Source of the DNA: Gammaproteobacteria bacterium
GTDB lineage: Bacteria > Pseudomonadota > Gammaproteobacteria > JAPPPA01
DNA: 6,416 bases
Assembly (NCBI GenBank): GCA_028817755.1
Contig: JAPPPA010000252.1
Location: 1-6,416, forward strand
Reading direction: 5' to 3'
Shown here: one piece after another, positions 1 through 6,263 of the stretch
Layout of the letters: each line of letters begins with the position of its first letter
How positions within the stretch are numbered: the first letter of the stretch is position 1
Translations under genes and position numbers: made by a program
Notes under the pieces: model-generated
What the model was told of the DNA's origin: nothing
Seen by the model: only the letters and a program-made list of their open reading frames with translations
The model's database searches: none

Positions 1-396
1 ATCTGCTCTTTGCACATGCTCCAACACCTGATTGCTCACCACAAAGTCAAAAAAATCGCTCTCAAACGGCCATGAGTCGTTTGCACTAATAAAGCGTAAG
101 TTTGCAGCCCAGTTAACTTCGGGGCACTCTTTCTCAAGGAATTTTAAAGTCTTCGATTCGAAACTGTTGGTCTGCACTCCATGATCGACCACATCGTAGC
201 CATAGAATTCAATTTTCACATTTGGACGCAGTTTGCGCAAACAATTATGCAAATATGCAAGGAGCCTCCCGTCACCACACCCAGCGTCAAGTATCCGGAC
301 GGGCCTTGTAGCGCGAGCTAATTCGGTATTAATGCATCCCAACAGGTGGGAATGCGTTACAGAACTTGGTTTTGGCAAATTTGATCCTATGTCCAC
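1..396 (-). CDS. Class I SAM-dependent methyltransferase, N-terminal part (runs off the left edge)
   Basis: This gene encodes the first 132 residues of a Rossmann-fold methyltransferase; the C-terminus lies outside the window. The SAM-binding motif I, LDAGCGDG, is at residues 36-43. A following acidic residue in YGYD (about 68) fits the ribose-binding position, and DFVVSNQVLEHV (about 117-128) is the usual motif IV/post-IV segment of Methyltransf_11/25-type enzymes. There is no ATG in frame near the expected start. I chose GTG at 394-396 because GGAAGG lies seven bases upstream on the minus strand and the protein then begins VDIGSNLPKPSS. The frame stays open further upstream into insertion-sequence debris, which I take as chance. 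Its place next to glycosyltransferases suggests a role in sugar or glycan methylation, but the substrate cannot be read from the sequence. The class call is strong; the role is inferred. Confidence 0.85.
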   Translation of the reverse strand, partial: MDIGSNLPKPSSVTHSHLLGCINTELARATRPVRILDAGCGDGRLLAYLHNCLRKLRPNVKIEFYGYDVVDHGVQTNSFESKTLKFLEKECPEVNWAANLRFISANDSWPFESDFFDFVVSNQVLEHVQRAD

Positions 397-418
397 ACTA
401 GTTCCTTCCACTTCTAAT

Positions 419-424
419 ATTGTA
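419..424 (-). promoter_or_regulatory. Possible -10 element for the methyltransferase gene
   Basis: On the minus strand the hexamer TACAAT matches the sigma-70 consensus at five of six positions. It lies 22 bases before the proposed GTG start, which leaves room for a short leader that includes the GGAAGG ribosome binding site. No convincing -35 hexamer is visible at 16-18 bases; that position falls inside the adjacent hairpin. The call is weak and could be chance in AT-rich DNA. Confidence 0.2.
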
Positions 425-430
425 TGAAAA

Positions 431-452
431 CGCCACCATCTAAATGGCGGTG
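431..452 (-). terminator. Hairpin with T-tract, possible terminator read leftward
   Basis: CCAT (436-439) and ATGG (444-447) pair around a CTAA loop. After one A/C mismatch the stem extends by C-G, C-G, G-T and C-G pairs. On the minus strand the stem is followed at once by GTTTTC, giving the form of a short rho-independent terminator. It would stop leftward transcription coming from the transposase remnant before the methyltransferase gene. It could instead be a regulatory dyad overlapping the methyltransferase promoter. The T-tract is short, so the call is tentative. Confidence 0.35.
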
Positions 453-499
453 GCTTCAAGTTACGGCTTAAAAGCGGATATGTCGGCCATGTGGCCGTC

Positions 500-530
500 T
501 GAACCGCCCCGAGATTCCTAGAGGCTTGGT
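500..530. mobile_element. Probable orphan IS3-family terminal sequence
   Basis: The stretch opens with TGAACCGCCCCGAG. This resembles the TG...C-rich termini of IS3-family elements, in which ends read 5'-TG...CA-3'. It lies outside the C-rich edge that I assign to the neighbouring orfB remnant. It may be the true right end of that element, or a leftover of a third element into which the next one inserted. No matching opposite end is found in the window. The resemblance is from memory of the family and was not searched. Confidence 0.35.
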
Positions 531-542
531 GGGTTTGGTAAT

Positions 543-551
543 CCCCCCCCC
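543..551. repeat. Nine-base C homopolymer at the edge of the leftward IS remnant
   Basis: Nine consecutive C residues follow TGGTAAT and precede ATTTTTGACAG. The tract is the likely C-rich terminus of the IS407-like remnant. A second tract of the same length sits at the start of the other IS remnant (1344-1352). Such tracts are prone to slippage and to sequencing error. Confidence 0.8.
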
Positions 552-580
552 ATTTTTGACAGCCCAAGTAAGTAGAACCG

Positions 581-1343
581 TTAAGCAGCAAGTGCCAGCT
601 TCTGAGCTGGTGTAATGCCACCGATGCCCATATTGGGCCGTTCGTTGTTGTATGTCCAGAGCCATTGGGTAGCGAAGTCCTGAACATCTGACACTTCTTC
701 AAAGAGATGTTGCCCCAACCAGTCATATCTGACTGTGCGGTTGTAGCGCTCGACATAGGCATTCTGTTGCGGATTGCCTGGCTGGATAAAGGCTAATGTG
801 ATCTGGTGCTGTTCAGCCCATTGCGCAAGTGTGCCACTGATGTATTCAGGGCCATTATCACAGCGTATTTGCTTGGACTTGCCGCGCCATTCAATGATGT
901 TGTCGAGCGTTCTTGCTACCCATTCTGCTGGCAACCAGAAGTCGACTTCGATGCCCAATCCTTCGCGGTTGAAGTCATTAATCACGTTGAACAGGTGAAT
1001 GCTACGACCGTCACTGAGTTGGTCATGCATGAAGTCTATCGACCATGAGGTGTTTATACGCTCGGGCACTGCCAGTGGCTCCGGTACTGCACGTTCCAGT
1101 CGCTTCTTCGGTTTGATTCTCAGGTTCAATTCCAACTCCCGATAAATGCGGTAAACGCGCTTGGGATTCCAGGGAAAGCCTTTGACATTACGCAGGTGCA
1201 GGAAGCGCAGACCAAATCCCCACTTGCGCTGGTTGTGTGTCAGCCGGATCAGCCAGTCGGCGATCTATGCATTCTCGTCTGACAGTTAGGCCTGGTAGCG
1301 GTAACAGGTTTCACTGATGCCCAGACAAATAATGGTGGCGTTG
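581..1343 (-). pseudogene. IS3-family transposase OrfB (DDE integrase domain), broken by two stops
   Basis: The longest intact stretch (581-1135, 184 codons) carries the rve integrase core. The DDE triad is complete: D34 in WSIDFMHD, D93 in RCDNGPEY and E129 in NAYVERYN, with the canonical 35-residue spacing between the last two. The C-terminal WTYNNERPN...GGITPAQKL is typical of the IS407/IS51 branch. Upstream, the same frame continues with recognisable OrfB sequence (ISETCYRYQ, LSDENA, IADWLIRLTHNQRKWGFG, NPKRVYRIYRELEL). That part is interrupted by TAG at 1265-1267 and TAA at 1286-1288, each probably a single-base change from a Glu or Lys codon. The first part of OrfB and all of OrfA are missing. 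The catalytic core is intact, but no full-length protein can be made from this copy. Confidence 0.85.
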
Positions 1344-1352
1344 CCCCCCCCC
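1344..1352. repeat. Nine-base C homopolymer at the edge of the rightward IS remnant
   Basis: Nine C residues follow GTTG and precede TAGAATTGGGG. The tract lies between the broken orfB of the leftward element and the leader of the rightward orfA. It is the likely C-rich left terminus of the second IS remnant, or the junction between the two. It has the same length and strand as the run at 543-551. Confidence 0.8.
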
Positions 1353-1400
1353 TAGAATTGGGGACTTGTTAACCTGACAGGGGACGAGAACCAGGATATT

Positions 1401-1927
1401 ATGCCCCATTACTCATCCGAAAGAAAAGCGGCAGTATTAGCCAAACTACTGCCACCGAATAACCGCCCGATTCCGCTGTTGCGTTTGAAGAAGGCATCAG
1501 CGAGCAAGCGCTTTATCATTGGCGTACACAAGCTTGAGAACAAGGAGCCGCCGTGCCCGGAAGTGGCAAGACCCCCGATGCCTGGTCAGCTGACGCCAAG
1601 TCGGTCGTGGTCATTGAAACTGCCGTGTTAAGCGAAGCAGAACTGAGTGAATACTGCCGTAGTAAAGCCCTGTGTTCCGAGCAGGTCAGACAGTGGAAAG
1701 CCGACTGCCTGAGCGGCATGCAAGCGCATCCGCAGCAAGTGCGGGAACAGCAGGCAATCCGTCGCAAGGACAAGAAGCGCATCAAGCAATTGGAGCGTGA
1801 TCTTAATCGTAAAGAAAAAGCCCTGGCGGAGGTAGTAGCTCTGCTGGTATTGCGAAAAAAATTGAACGCCCTCTGGGATGACGACGAGGCCAATTCACCT
1901 CACTCTCAGAGCAGCAGACTCTCGTGA
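1401..1927 (+). pseudogene. IS3-family transposase OrfA (helix-turn-helix protein), frameshifted and interrupted by a stop
   Basis: The ATG at 1401 opens with PHYSSERKAAVLAKLLPP, a common start of this OrfA type. Near 1475-1478 the frame is lost, apparently by a one-base deletion. Homology continues in the next frame as VAFEEGISEQALYHWRTQA, the helix-turn-helix region, then hits TGA at 1535-1537. It resumes in that same frame as EQGAAVPGSGKTPDAWSADA and runs to 1927 through a charged, helical KKRIKQLERDLNRKEKALAE segment, probably a coiled coil, and LVLRKKLNALW. The ORF starting at 1553 is the C-terminal two thirds of this pseudogene, not a separate gene. Confidence 0.85.
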
Positions 1928-1962
1928 TGGTCATTCTTGAAGCCGTCAAATCCGGTGCGGTG
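1882..1962 (+). pseudogene. Stub of transposase OrfB N-terminus
   Basis: In the -1 frame relative to the end of orfA, the codons read LSEQQTLVMVILEAVKSGA. This fits the usual opening of the OrfB partner of this OrfA type. The homology stops around 1962 and the downstream codons look unrelated, so only about 20-25 residues remain and no integrase domain is present. The frame happens to stay open to 2118, just before the next gene, which I regard as accidental. Confidence 0.5.
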
Positions 1963-2121
1963 CACGTAGGAGGAGTGCCTTTCGGTCATTTCATTACTCC
2001 TTTCGCGTCAATTAGAGAATGTTTCCAGAAACACTGGTTTCATATGGACCCAAACAAATTGAACTCTTCTTGTGACGTCGCGTTGATAAGTACTTTTACT
2101 GTCTTTCTGGTGTGTTGAATT
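1963..2121. other. Unassigned leader between IS remnant and glycosyltransferase operon
   Basis: No gene is recognised in these 159 bases. They should contain the promoter of the rightward operon unless transcription comes from within the IS remnant. I see no convincing -35/-10 pair; TTGAAC near 2057 with TTGATA 18 bases downstream is only a weak candidate. A short perfect dyad lies at 2020-2033. Confidence 0.5.
2020..2033. repeat. Short inverted repeat TGTTTC-CA-GAAACA
   Basis: Two perfect six-base arms are separated by two bases, about 90 bases upstream of the first glycosyltransferase gene. The form fits an operator for a dimeric regulator, but a dyad of this size is not rare by chance. 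No second copy was noticed in the window. Confidence 0.25.
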
Positions 2122-3051
2122 ATGAGCTCGTTGGACATTGTTATTGTGAACTGGAATTCTGGCGACCAACTTCGTGCATGTGTAAGTTCAGTTATTGAGC
2201 ATGCCGGCACAGTGGTGGCCAAAATAGTTGTTGTGGACAACGGTTCAACAGATGATTCCTTTAAGGCTGTTGAACATTTTCCACAGGTCGAGGTGCTACG
2301 AGAGAATGTCAACCTCGGATTTGGGCGGGCCTGCAATCGAGGTGCACGGTTAGCCACAAGTAAATATTTGCTTTTTCTGAATCCGGATGCGCGTGTGTTC
2401 GAAGATTCGCTAGCGAAAGTTGTTGGGTTTATGGAAACACCGGAGAATGAAGGAATTGGTGTTTGCGGAGTGCAGTTGGTTGATGAGGCGGGGCGTGTAT
2501 CAAGAAGCTGTGCACATCTGCCCTCTTTAGATGGCTTTCTTTTTCATGCAGTTGGCATTGATAGATTTATACCAAAGCTCGGCTATCGCATGGAATATTG
2601 GGATCATTCTCAAATGCGTAAAGTTGATCATGTTATTGGAGCTTTCTATTTTGTAAGACGTATCGTTTTTCTAGAATTAAAGGGGTTTGACGAGCGTTTT
2701 TTTATGTACCTTGAGGATCTCGATTTTTCATCGCGTATACAGCGGTCCAGTTGGGGCTGCGCTTACTTGGCAAACGTGCGAGCGTTCCATGCTGGTGGTG
2801 GCACTTCTGAGCAAGTCAGAGCGCGAAGGCTGTTCTATGCACTACGGAGTCGATTGCTATACGCGCACAAGCACTTTTCATTAAGTGGTGCGCTTCTGGT
2901 GATCATTGCTACACTTTTTGTCGAACCATTTTCGCGCTCGGTGTTTGCCTTGCTCCGAGGTTCGGCTTCTAACTTACAAGAGATCATTATCGCCTACGGA
3001 ATGCTGTGGAAATGGCTACCGCTATGGCTCTGCAAAGGTGTTACGCGTTGA
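2122..3051 (+). CDS. Family 2 glycosyltransferase (rhamnosyltransferase-like)
   Basis: This 309-residue cytoplasmic or membrane-associated enzyme should transfer a sugar from a nucleotide-sugar donor to a lipid-linked or growing glycan. The GT-A fold is evident. The N-terminal strand LDIVIVNWNSG (4-14) is followed by the nucleotide-binding VVDNGSTDD (37-45), and LGFGRACNRGA (65-75) is typical of WbbL-like enzymes. FLNPDARV (85-92) contains the NPD variant of the metal-binding DXD. GFDERFFMYLEDLDFSSRI (188-206) carries the ED acceptor/base motif. FHAGGGTS (222-229) ends the catalytic domain. The tail has a hydrophobic stretch (255-268) that may sit at the membrane. The length is normal for the family. 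The start ATG lacks a strong ribosome binding site. The next gene overlaps its stop codon. Rhamnose as donor is a family-based guess. Confidence 0.9.
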   Translation: MSSLDIVIVNWNSGDQLRACVSSVIEHAGTVVAKIVVVDNGSTDDSFKAVEHFPQVEVLRENVNLGFGRACNRGARLATSKYLLFLNPDARVFEDSLAKVVGFMETPENEGIGVCGVQLVDEAGRVSRSCAHLPSLDGFLFHAVGIDRFIPKLGYRMEYWDHSQMRKVDHVIGAFYFVRRIVFLELKGFDERFFMYLEDLDFSSRIQRSSWGCAYLANVRAFHAGGGTSEQVRARRLFYALRSRLLYAHKHFSLSGALLVIIATLFVEPFSRSVFALLRGSASNLQEIIIAYGMLWKWLPLWLCKGVTR

Positions 3052-4145
3052 GTAGGGTAGTTAAGGTGCTCGTGATGCCGAAATATGGAAGGTTAGGTGC
3101 TTCATCGCGTGTTCGCATGCTGCAGTACCTGCCGTGGTTGCGGCAGGCTGAAATTGAAGTGACCTTTCAGGCTTTACTACCAAGCCGTGAATTAGCGCAG
3201 CGCTATCGGCTTGGGAGGTATAGTTGGCGCGCCTTATTGGTTGCCTACGGCAACCGGTTGCGCGCATTGCTAGTGCGTCGACAATATGACCTTTTGTGGA
3301 TCGAAAAAGAGGCCCTTCCTTGGATGCCAGTATGGCTTGAACGCTGCCTGCTTCAGGGAGTTCCCTATGTATTAGATTACGATGATGCTGTTTTTCACCA
3401 TTATGACGCACATTCGAACCCGTTGGTACGAGTGATATATGGTCGGCGCATAGATACATTGATGGCAGGTGCTGAGTTGGTTGTTGCAGGAAATAACTAT
3501 TTGGCGTTGCGCGCGAAACAGTCCGGTGCAAAAAAGGTTGAGGTAGTTCCTACTGTCGTCGATGTTAATAAGTATCGGCCGAAGACAGATGTACTAGGGG
3601 AGATTGCTCGTAATCTAAGTTCTGCTATAGAAAGCCCACGCATAGTGTGGATTGGGGCACCTGCAACTGTGAAATACCTTGATCTACTAAAAGTGCCATT
3701 GGAAAAGCTTGCTACCTATAGGCGTTTCACGTTCCGAATCGTTGGTGGAAGGCCTGTTGATATGCCAGGAGTTAATGTGGAGTATGTTGATTGGGCCGAG
3801 GATACGGAGGCTGCTACCGTTGGTGAATGCGACATCGGAGTGATGCCGCTCTTGGATTCTCCGTGGGAGAGAGGCAAGTGTGGGTATAAGCTTGTCCAGT
3901 ATATGGCTTGTGGGTTGCCAGTTGTTGCTTCGAACATTGGTGTGAACCCAGAGATTGTGCTGGATCGCCAGAGCGGATTTTTAGTAAATTCTGAGAGTGA
4001 CTGGGAAACTTATTTGGACCGTTTACTGTGTGACAAAGCATTGCGCATCAAAATGGGACGGACCGGTTTAAAGAGAGTAGAGCGGTTCTACAGCGTGCAA
4101 ACAACTGGGCCCCAAATGGCAGACCTTCTGCGAGCCATGCTTTAG
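3048..4145 (+). CDS. Family 4-type (GT-B) glycosyltransferase
   Basis: This 365-residue GT-B enzyme probably adds a sugar to the same glycan as its upstream neighbour. The N-terminal domain opens VVKVLVMPKYGRLGASSRVR, with the glycine-rich loop at 14-20, and includes YDLLWIEKEALPW (80-92) and VLDYDDAVF (108-116). The donor-binding C-terminal domain has IVWIGAPATVKYL (199-211), CDIGVMPLLDSPWERGKCGY (261-280) and KLVQYMACGLPVVAS (281-295), the Glycos_transf_1 signature. I chose TTG at 3048, whose last two bases begin the TGA stop of the preceding gene. AAAGG lies nine bases upstream and the protein then begins close to the conserved first strand. An ATG at 3006 would add 14 residues inside the preceding gene and is less likely. 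Donor and acceptor are unknown. Confidence 0.85.
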   Translation: MSRVVKVLVMPKYGRLGASSRVRMLQYLPWLRQAEIEVTFQALLPSRELAQRYRLGRYSWRALLVAYGNRLRALLVRRQYDLLWIEKEALPWMPVWLERCLLQGVPYVLDYDDAVFHHYDAHSNPLVRVIYGRRIDTLMAGAELVVAGNNYLALRAKQSGAKKVEVVPTVVDVNKYRPKTDVLGEIARNLSSAIESPRIVWIGAPATVKYLDLLKVPLEKLATYRRFTFRIVGGRPVDMPGVNVEYVDWAEDTEAATVGECDIGVMPLLDSPWERGKCGYKLVQYMACGLPVVASNIGVNPEIVLDRQSGFLVNSESDWETYLDRLLCDKALRIKMGRTGLKRVERFYSVQTTGPQMADLLRAML

Positions 4146-4147
4146 GA
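4144..4147 (+). promoter_or_regulatory. Ribosome binding site for the AsnB-type gene
   Basis: AGGA overlaps the TAG stop of the upstream glycosyltransferase and lies nine bases before the ATG at 4157. The start is further fixed because the mature enzyme needs cysteine at position 2. Confidence 0.6.
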
Positions 4148-4156
4148 AAGTACTAA

Positions 4157-6112
4157 ATGTGTGGGCTTTCAGGGTTTTTAGGAGGTAGTGCGCTCAGTAA
4201 TGCGGCTGCGTCGGAGCTGTTGTTGAACCGGATGGCCATTAAATTGGCTCATCGAGGCCCTGACGATAGTGGCTGTTGGTTTGATAATGATCAACGCATT
4301 GGCTTGGTCCATAGGCGATTGGCAATTCTGGATTTGTCGTCTACCGGCCATCAACCGATGCAGTCGGCCAGTGGTCGATTTGTAGTCGTATTCAATGGTG
4401 AGATATATAACCACAAATTACTGCGTCTATCGCTGAGCGGCGTTAACGCTGCGCCGAGCTGGAAAGGCGGTTCTGATACTGAAACGCTATTAGCATGTTT
4501 TGATGCTTGGGGTGTTTCTGGAACGTTGGCTCGGGTTGAGGGTATGTTTGCTTTTGCTTTATGGGACAGGAAGGCAAATACTCTTTTTCTTGCGAGAGAT
4601 CGTCTTGGCGAAAAACCTCTATATTACGGTTGGCAAGGCGATACATTTCTTTTTGGCTCGGAGCTAAAAACGCTGAAGGCGCACCCTTCATTCGCAGCTG
4701 ATATTGATCGTGGGTCACTAAGTTTGTATATGCGTCACAACTGCGTGCCTTCGCCGTACTCCATTTACAAGGGAATTTCAAAATTACCGCCAGGTTACTT
4801 ACTATCGGTATCGCTGGAGGATCAAGAGCCGCAGCTTAGCGCTTATTGGTCTGGTGCCGAGGCAGCAATGGCTGGCCTAGCCAATCGATTTAGTGGCGAT
4901 GAGAAGCAAGCGGTTGACGCGCTTGAAGGTATTTTGACCAAGTCGATTAGCAAACAAATGATAGCGGACGTGCCGCTCGGTGCATTCTTGTCAGGCGGGG
5001 TGGACTCTTCGACTGTGGTTGCGCTAATGCAGGCAGAATCCTCACGACCCGTGAATACATTCACTATTGGGTTTACTAATGGAGGCTATGATGAGGCTGC
5101 GCACGCTAAGGCTGTAGCTAGGCATCTCGGAACGGATCACGTAGAGCTATATGTTTCGTCCGAGCAGGCGCGTGCAGTTATTCCGTCGTTACATACCGTG
5201 TACGATGAGCCCTTTTCGGACTCTTCCCAGATTCCTACTTTGCTAGTGTCACAACTCGCGAAAAATCACGTTTCTGTTGCGCTATCTGGTGACGGTGGTG
5301 ATGAGTTGTTTTGCGGTTACAACAGATATCGAGCCGCGGCTAATATTTGGCGTTATTTGGCTTGGACCCCATTGGCTATTCGCAAGTTGGCTGCAATGGG
5401 AATAACAAGTATTTCCCCTTCGGTTTGGACCAGCCTGGCCGAAGCGTTGTCTGCAGTTATACCTCGGTCCGTTCAGATGGTGAGGATGGGTGACAAATTG
5501 CACAAAGCAGCGGGTGTCATATCTAGCCAATCAATTGAAAGCTTGTATTTTGGCTTGGTAAGCCATTGGCAGGACCCGGCTTCTGTCGTAATTGGGGGGA
5601 GGGCGCTGCCCACGTTGCTTGCGGGAAATGAGCAGCCTGCTGGGGGCTTGAGTGGGGTGCAGCGCATGATGTTGCTGGATATGTTGACCTATCTACCAGA
5701 TGACATTTTAACCAAGGTGGATAGGGCAGCCATGGCTGTATCACTTGAGGCACGTGTGCCATTATTGGATCATAAAGTTGTGGAGTTCGCATGGAGCTTG
5801 CCACAAGAAATGAAGCTGAGGAACAGCCAAACCAAATGGGTGTTAAGGGAAGTGCTGTATCGCCATGTGCCTAAGGAGCTGATAGAGCGGCCCAAGATGG
5901 GATTTGGTGTGCCTCTCGGAGACTGGCTGCGCGGGCCGCTGCGCGAATGGGCAGAAGAATTGTTGGCCGAACAGCGGTTAAGGGAGGAAGGCTATTTCCA
6001 CCCACAACCTATCCGTAAAAAGTGGGCCGAGCACCTTGCTGGGCAACGGAACTGGCAGCATCATCTATGGGACGTGTTGATGTTTCAAGCTTGGCTAGAG
6101 TCTGATGCATAA
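4157..6112 (+). CDS. asnB: AsnB-type glutamine-hydrolysing asparagine synthase / amidotransferase
   Basis: This 651-residue two-domain enzyme takes ammonia from glutamine and uses ATP to amidate a carboxylate. The N-terminal class II glutaminase has the nucleophile Cys2 in MCGLSGF, HRGPDDSG (32-39), RLAILDLS (54-61), FNGEIYN (79-85) and GSDTE (105-109). The C-terminal synthetase domain has the PP-loop SGGVDSS (279-285), ALSGDGGDELFCGYNRY (375-391) and the conserved LPDDILTKVDRAAMAVSLEA block (513-532). All key residues are present, so it should be active. At over 600 residues it is longer than the housekeeping E. coli AsnB (about 550) and matches the form found in O-antigen and exosortase-linked exopolysaccharide clusters. 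There the true product may be an amidated sugar acid or modified glycan rather than free asparagine. It follows the glycosyltransferase by 11 bases, in one operon. The family is certain; the substrate is inferred. Confidence 0.93.
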   Translation: MCGLSGFLGGSALSNAAASELLLNRMAIKLAHRGPDDSGCWFDNDQRIGLVHRRLAILDLSSTGHQPMQSASGRFVVVFNGEIYNHKLLRLSLSGVNAAPSWKGGSDTETLLACFDAWGVSGTLARVEGMFAFALWDRKANTLFLARDRLGEKPLYYGWQGDTFLFGSELKTLKAHPSFAADIDRGSLSLYMRHNCVPSPYSIYKGISKLPPGYLLSVSLEDQEPQLSAYWSGAEAAMAGLANRFSGDEKQAVDALEGILTKSISKQMIADVPLGAFLSGGVDSSTVVALMQAESSRPVNTFTIGFTNGGYDEAAHAKAVARHLGTDHVELYVSSEQARAVIPSLHTVYDEPFSDSSQIPTLLVSQLAKNHVSVALSGDGGDELFCGYNRYRAAANIWRYLAWTPLAIRKLAAMGITSISPSVWTSLAEALSAVIPRSVQMVRMGDKLHKAAGVISSQSIESLYFGLVSHWQDPASVVIGGRALPTLLAGNEQPAGGLSGVQRMMLLDMLTYLPDDILTKVDRAAMAVSLEARVPLLDHKVVEFAWSLPQEMKLRNSQTKWVLREVLYRHVPKELIERPKMGFGVPLGDWLRGPLREWAEELLAEQRLREEGYFHPQPIRKKWAEHLAGQRNWQHHLWDVLMFQAWLESDA

Positions 6113-6263
6113 CCTGGGTGATGAATCGGTAAATGATTTGGTGTTGTCGAAATGCCGGTTACCCAACATTACCAACTGCATCTACGGTGGCCGTGTGGAA
6201 ATTTTACGTATCCTTATTGATAGTTCTACGGTGACAAAGGGCCGCGCCCTGGGGGTTGGATGA
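6105..6263 (+). CDS. Possible 52-residue overlapping small protein
   Basis: An open frame starts at an ATG inside the last codons of the amidotransferase gene (eight bases of overlap with its end). It ends in a TGA that shares ATGA with the start of the next gene. It thus bridges exactly the 147-base gap between two operon genes, with overlaps of the kind that give translational coupling. The product begins MHNLGDESVNDLVLSKCRLP and ends TKGRALGVG. It has three residues of interest (Cys17, Cys25 and a GGR turn at 28-30), a hydrophobic patch EILRILID, and no signal peptide or membrane segment. No family is recognised and no strong ribosome binding site precedes it. It may be a real small protein, a leader peptide coupling the two genes, or a chance open frame. 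Existence is uncertain. Confidence 0.35.
   Translation: MHNLGDESVNDLVLSKCRLPNITNCIYGGRVEILRILIDSSTVTKGRALGVG

Larger units (their letters stand above)
536..1343 (-). mobile_element. IS407-like IS3-family insertion sequence, truncated and inactive
   Basis: This remnant consists of the orfB half of an IS3-family element in leftward orientation. Its right end is probably within the C-rich segment TGGTAATCCCCC (from 536), 30-45 bases past the orfB stop, which is a normal distance. Its left side stops around 1340, where orfB homology ends and the C-rich edge of a second, oppositely oriented IS remnant begins. orfA, the start of orfB and the left inverted repeat are missing. The exact boundaries are inferred. 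Confidence 0.7.
1344..1962 (+). mobile_element. Second IS3-family insertion sequence, 5' part only
   Basis: This remnant comprises a left end, a leader, a decayed orfA and the first codons of orfB, read rightward. The transposase type (PHYSSERKAAVLAKLLPP opening, VVIETAVLSEAELSEYCR middle) is distinct from the IS407-like element on its left. Recognisable orfB sequence ends near 1962 (EAVKSGA), after which unrelated DNA begins. The integrase domain and right inverted repeat are therefore lost. The left boundary could lie anywhere from about 1340 to 1345. Confidence 0.7.

Noticed and set aside
397..640. Upstream extension of the methyltransferase frame, which stays open into IS DNA
   Set aside because: The added residues run across IS termini and orfB in the wrong frame, contain no ATG near the gene, and a well-placed GGAAGG plus GTG explains the start.
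468..665. Minus-strand open frame across the end of the orfB remnant
   Set aside because: It overlaps the true OrfB C-terminus in another frame and crosses IS ends and the C-run; the protein has no recognisable features.
1344..1364. CCCC-tagaatt-GGGG as a regulatory hairpin
   Set aside because: The stem is only four pairs and depends on the C-run; it has no T-tract and lies at an IS terminus, where such symmetry is expected.
1855..1861. A-run of seven at the end of orfA as a programmed -1 frameshift site
   Set aside because: Slippage here leads to a TGA at 1879-1881, before the region that resembles OrfB, so no fusion would result in this copy.
1553..1927. A separate gene beginning at the internal ATG/GTG region of orfA
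   Set aside because: It is the continuation of the frameshifted and stop-interrupted OrfA, with contiguous homology on both sides of the lesions.
1924..2118. 64-codon open frame ending three bases before the glycosyltransferase
   Set aside because: Only its first dozen codons resemble OrfB; the rest matches nothing and lacks a ribosome binding site. It is read-through of the stub into unrelated DNA.
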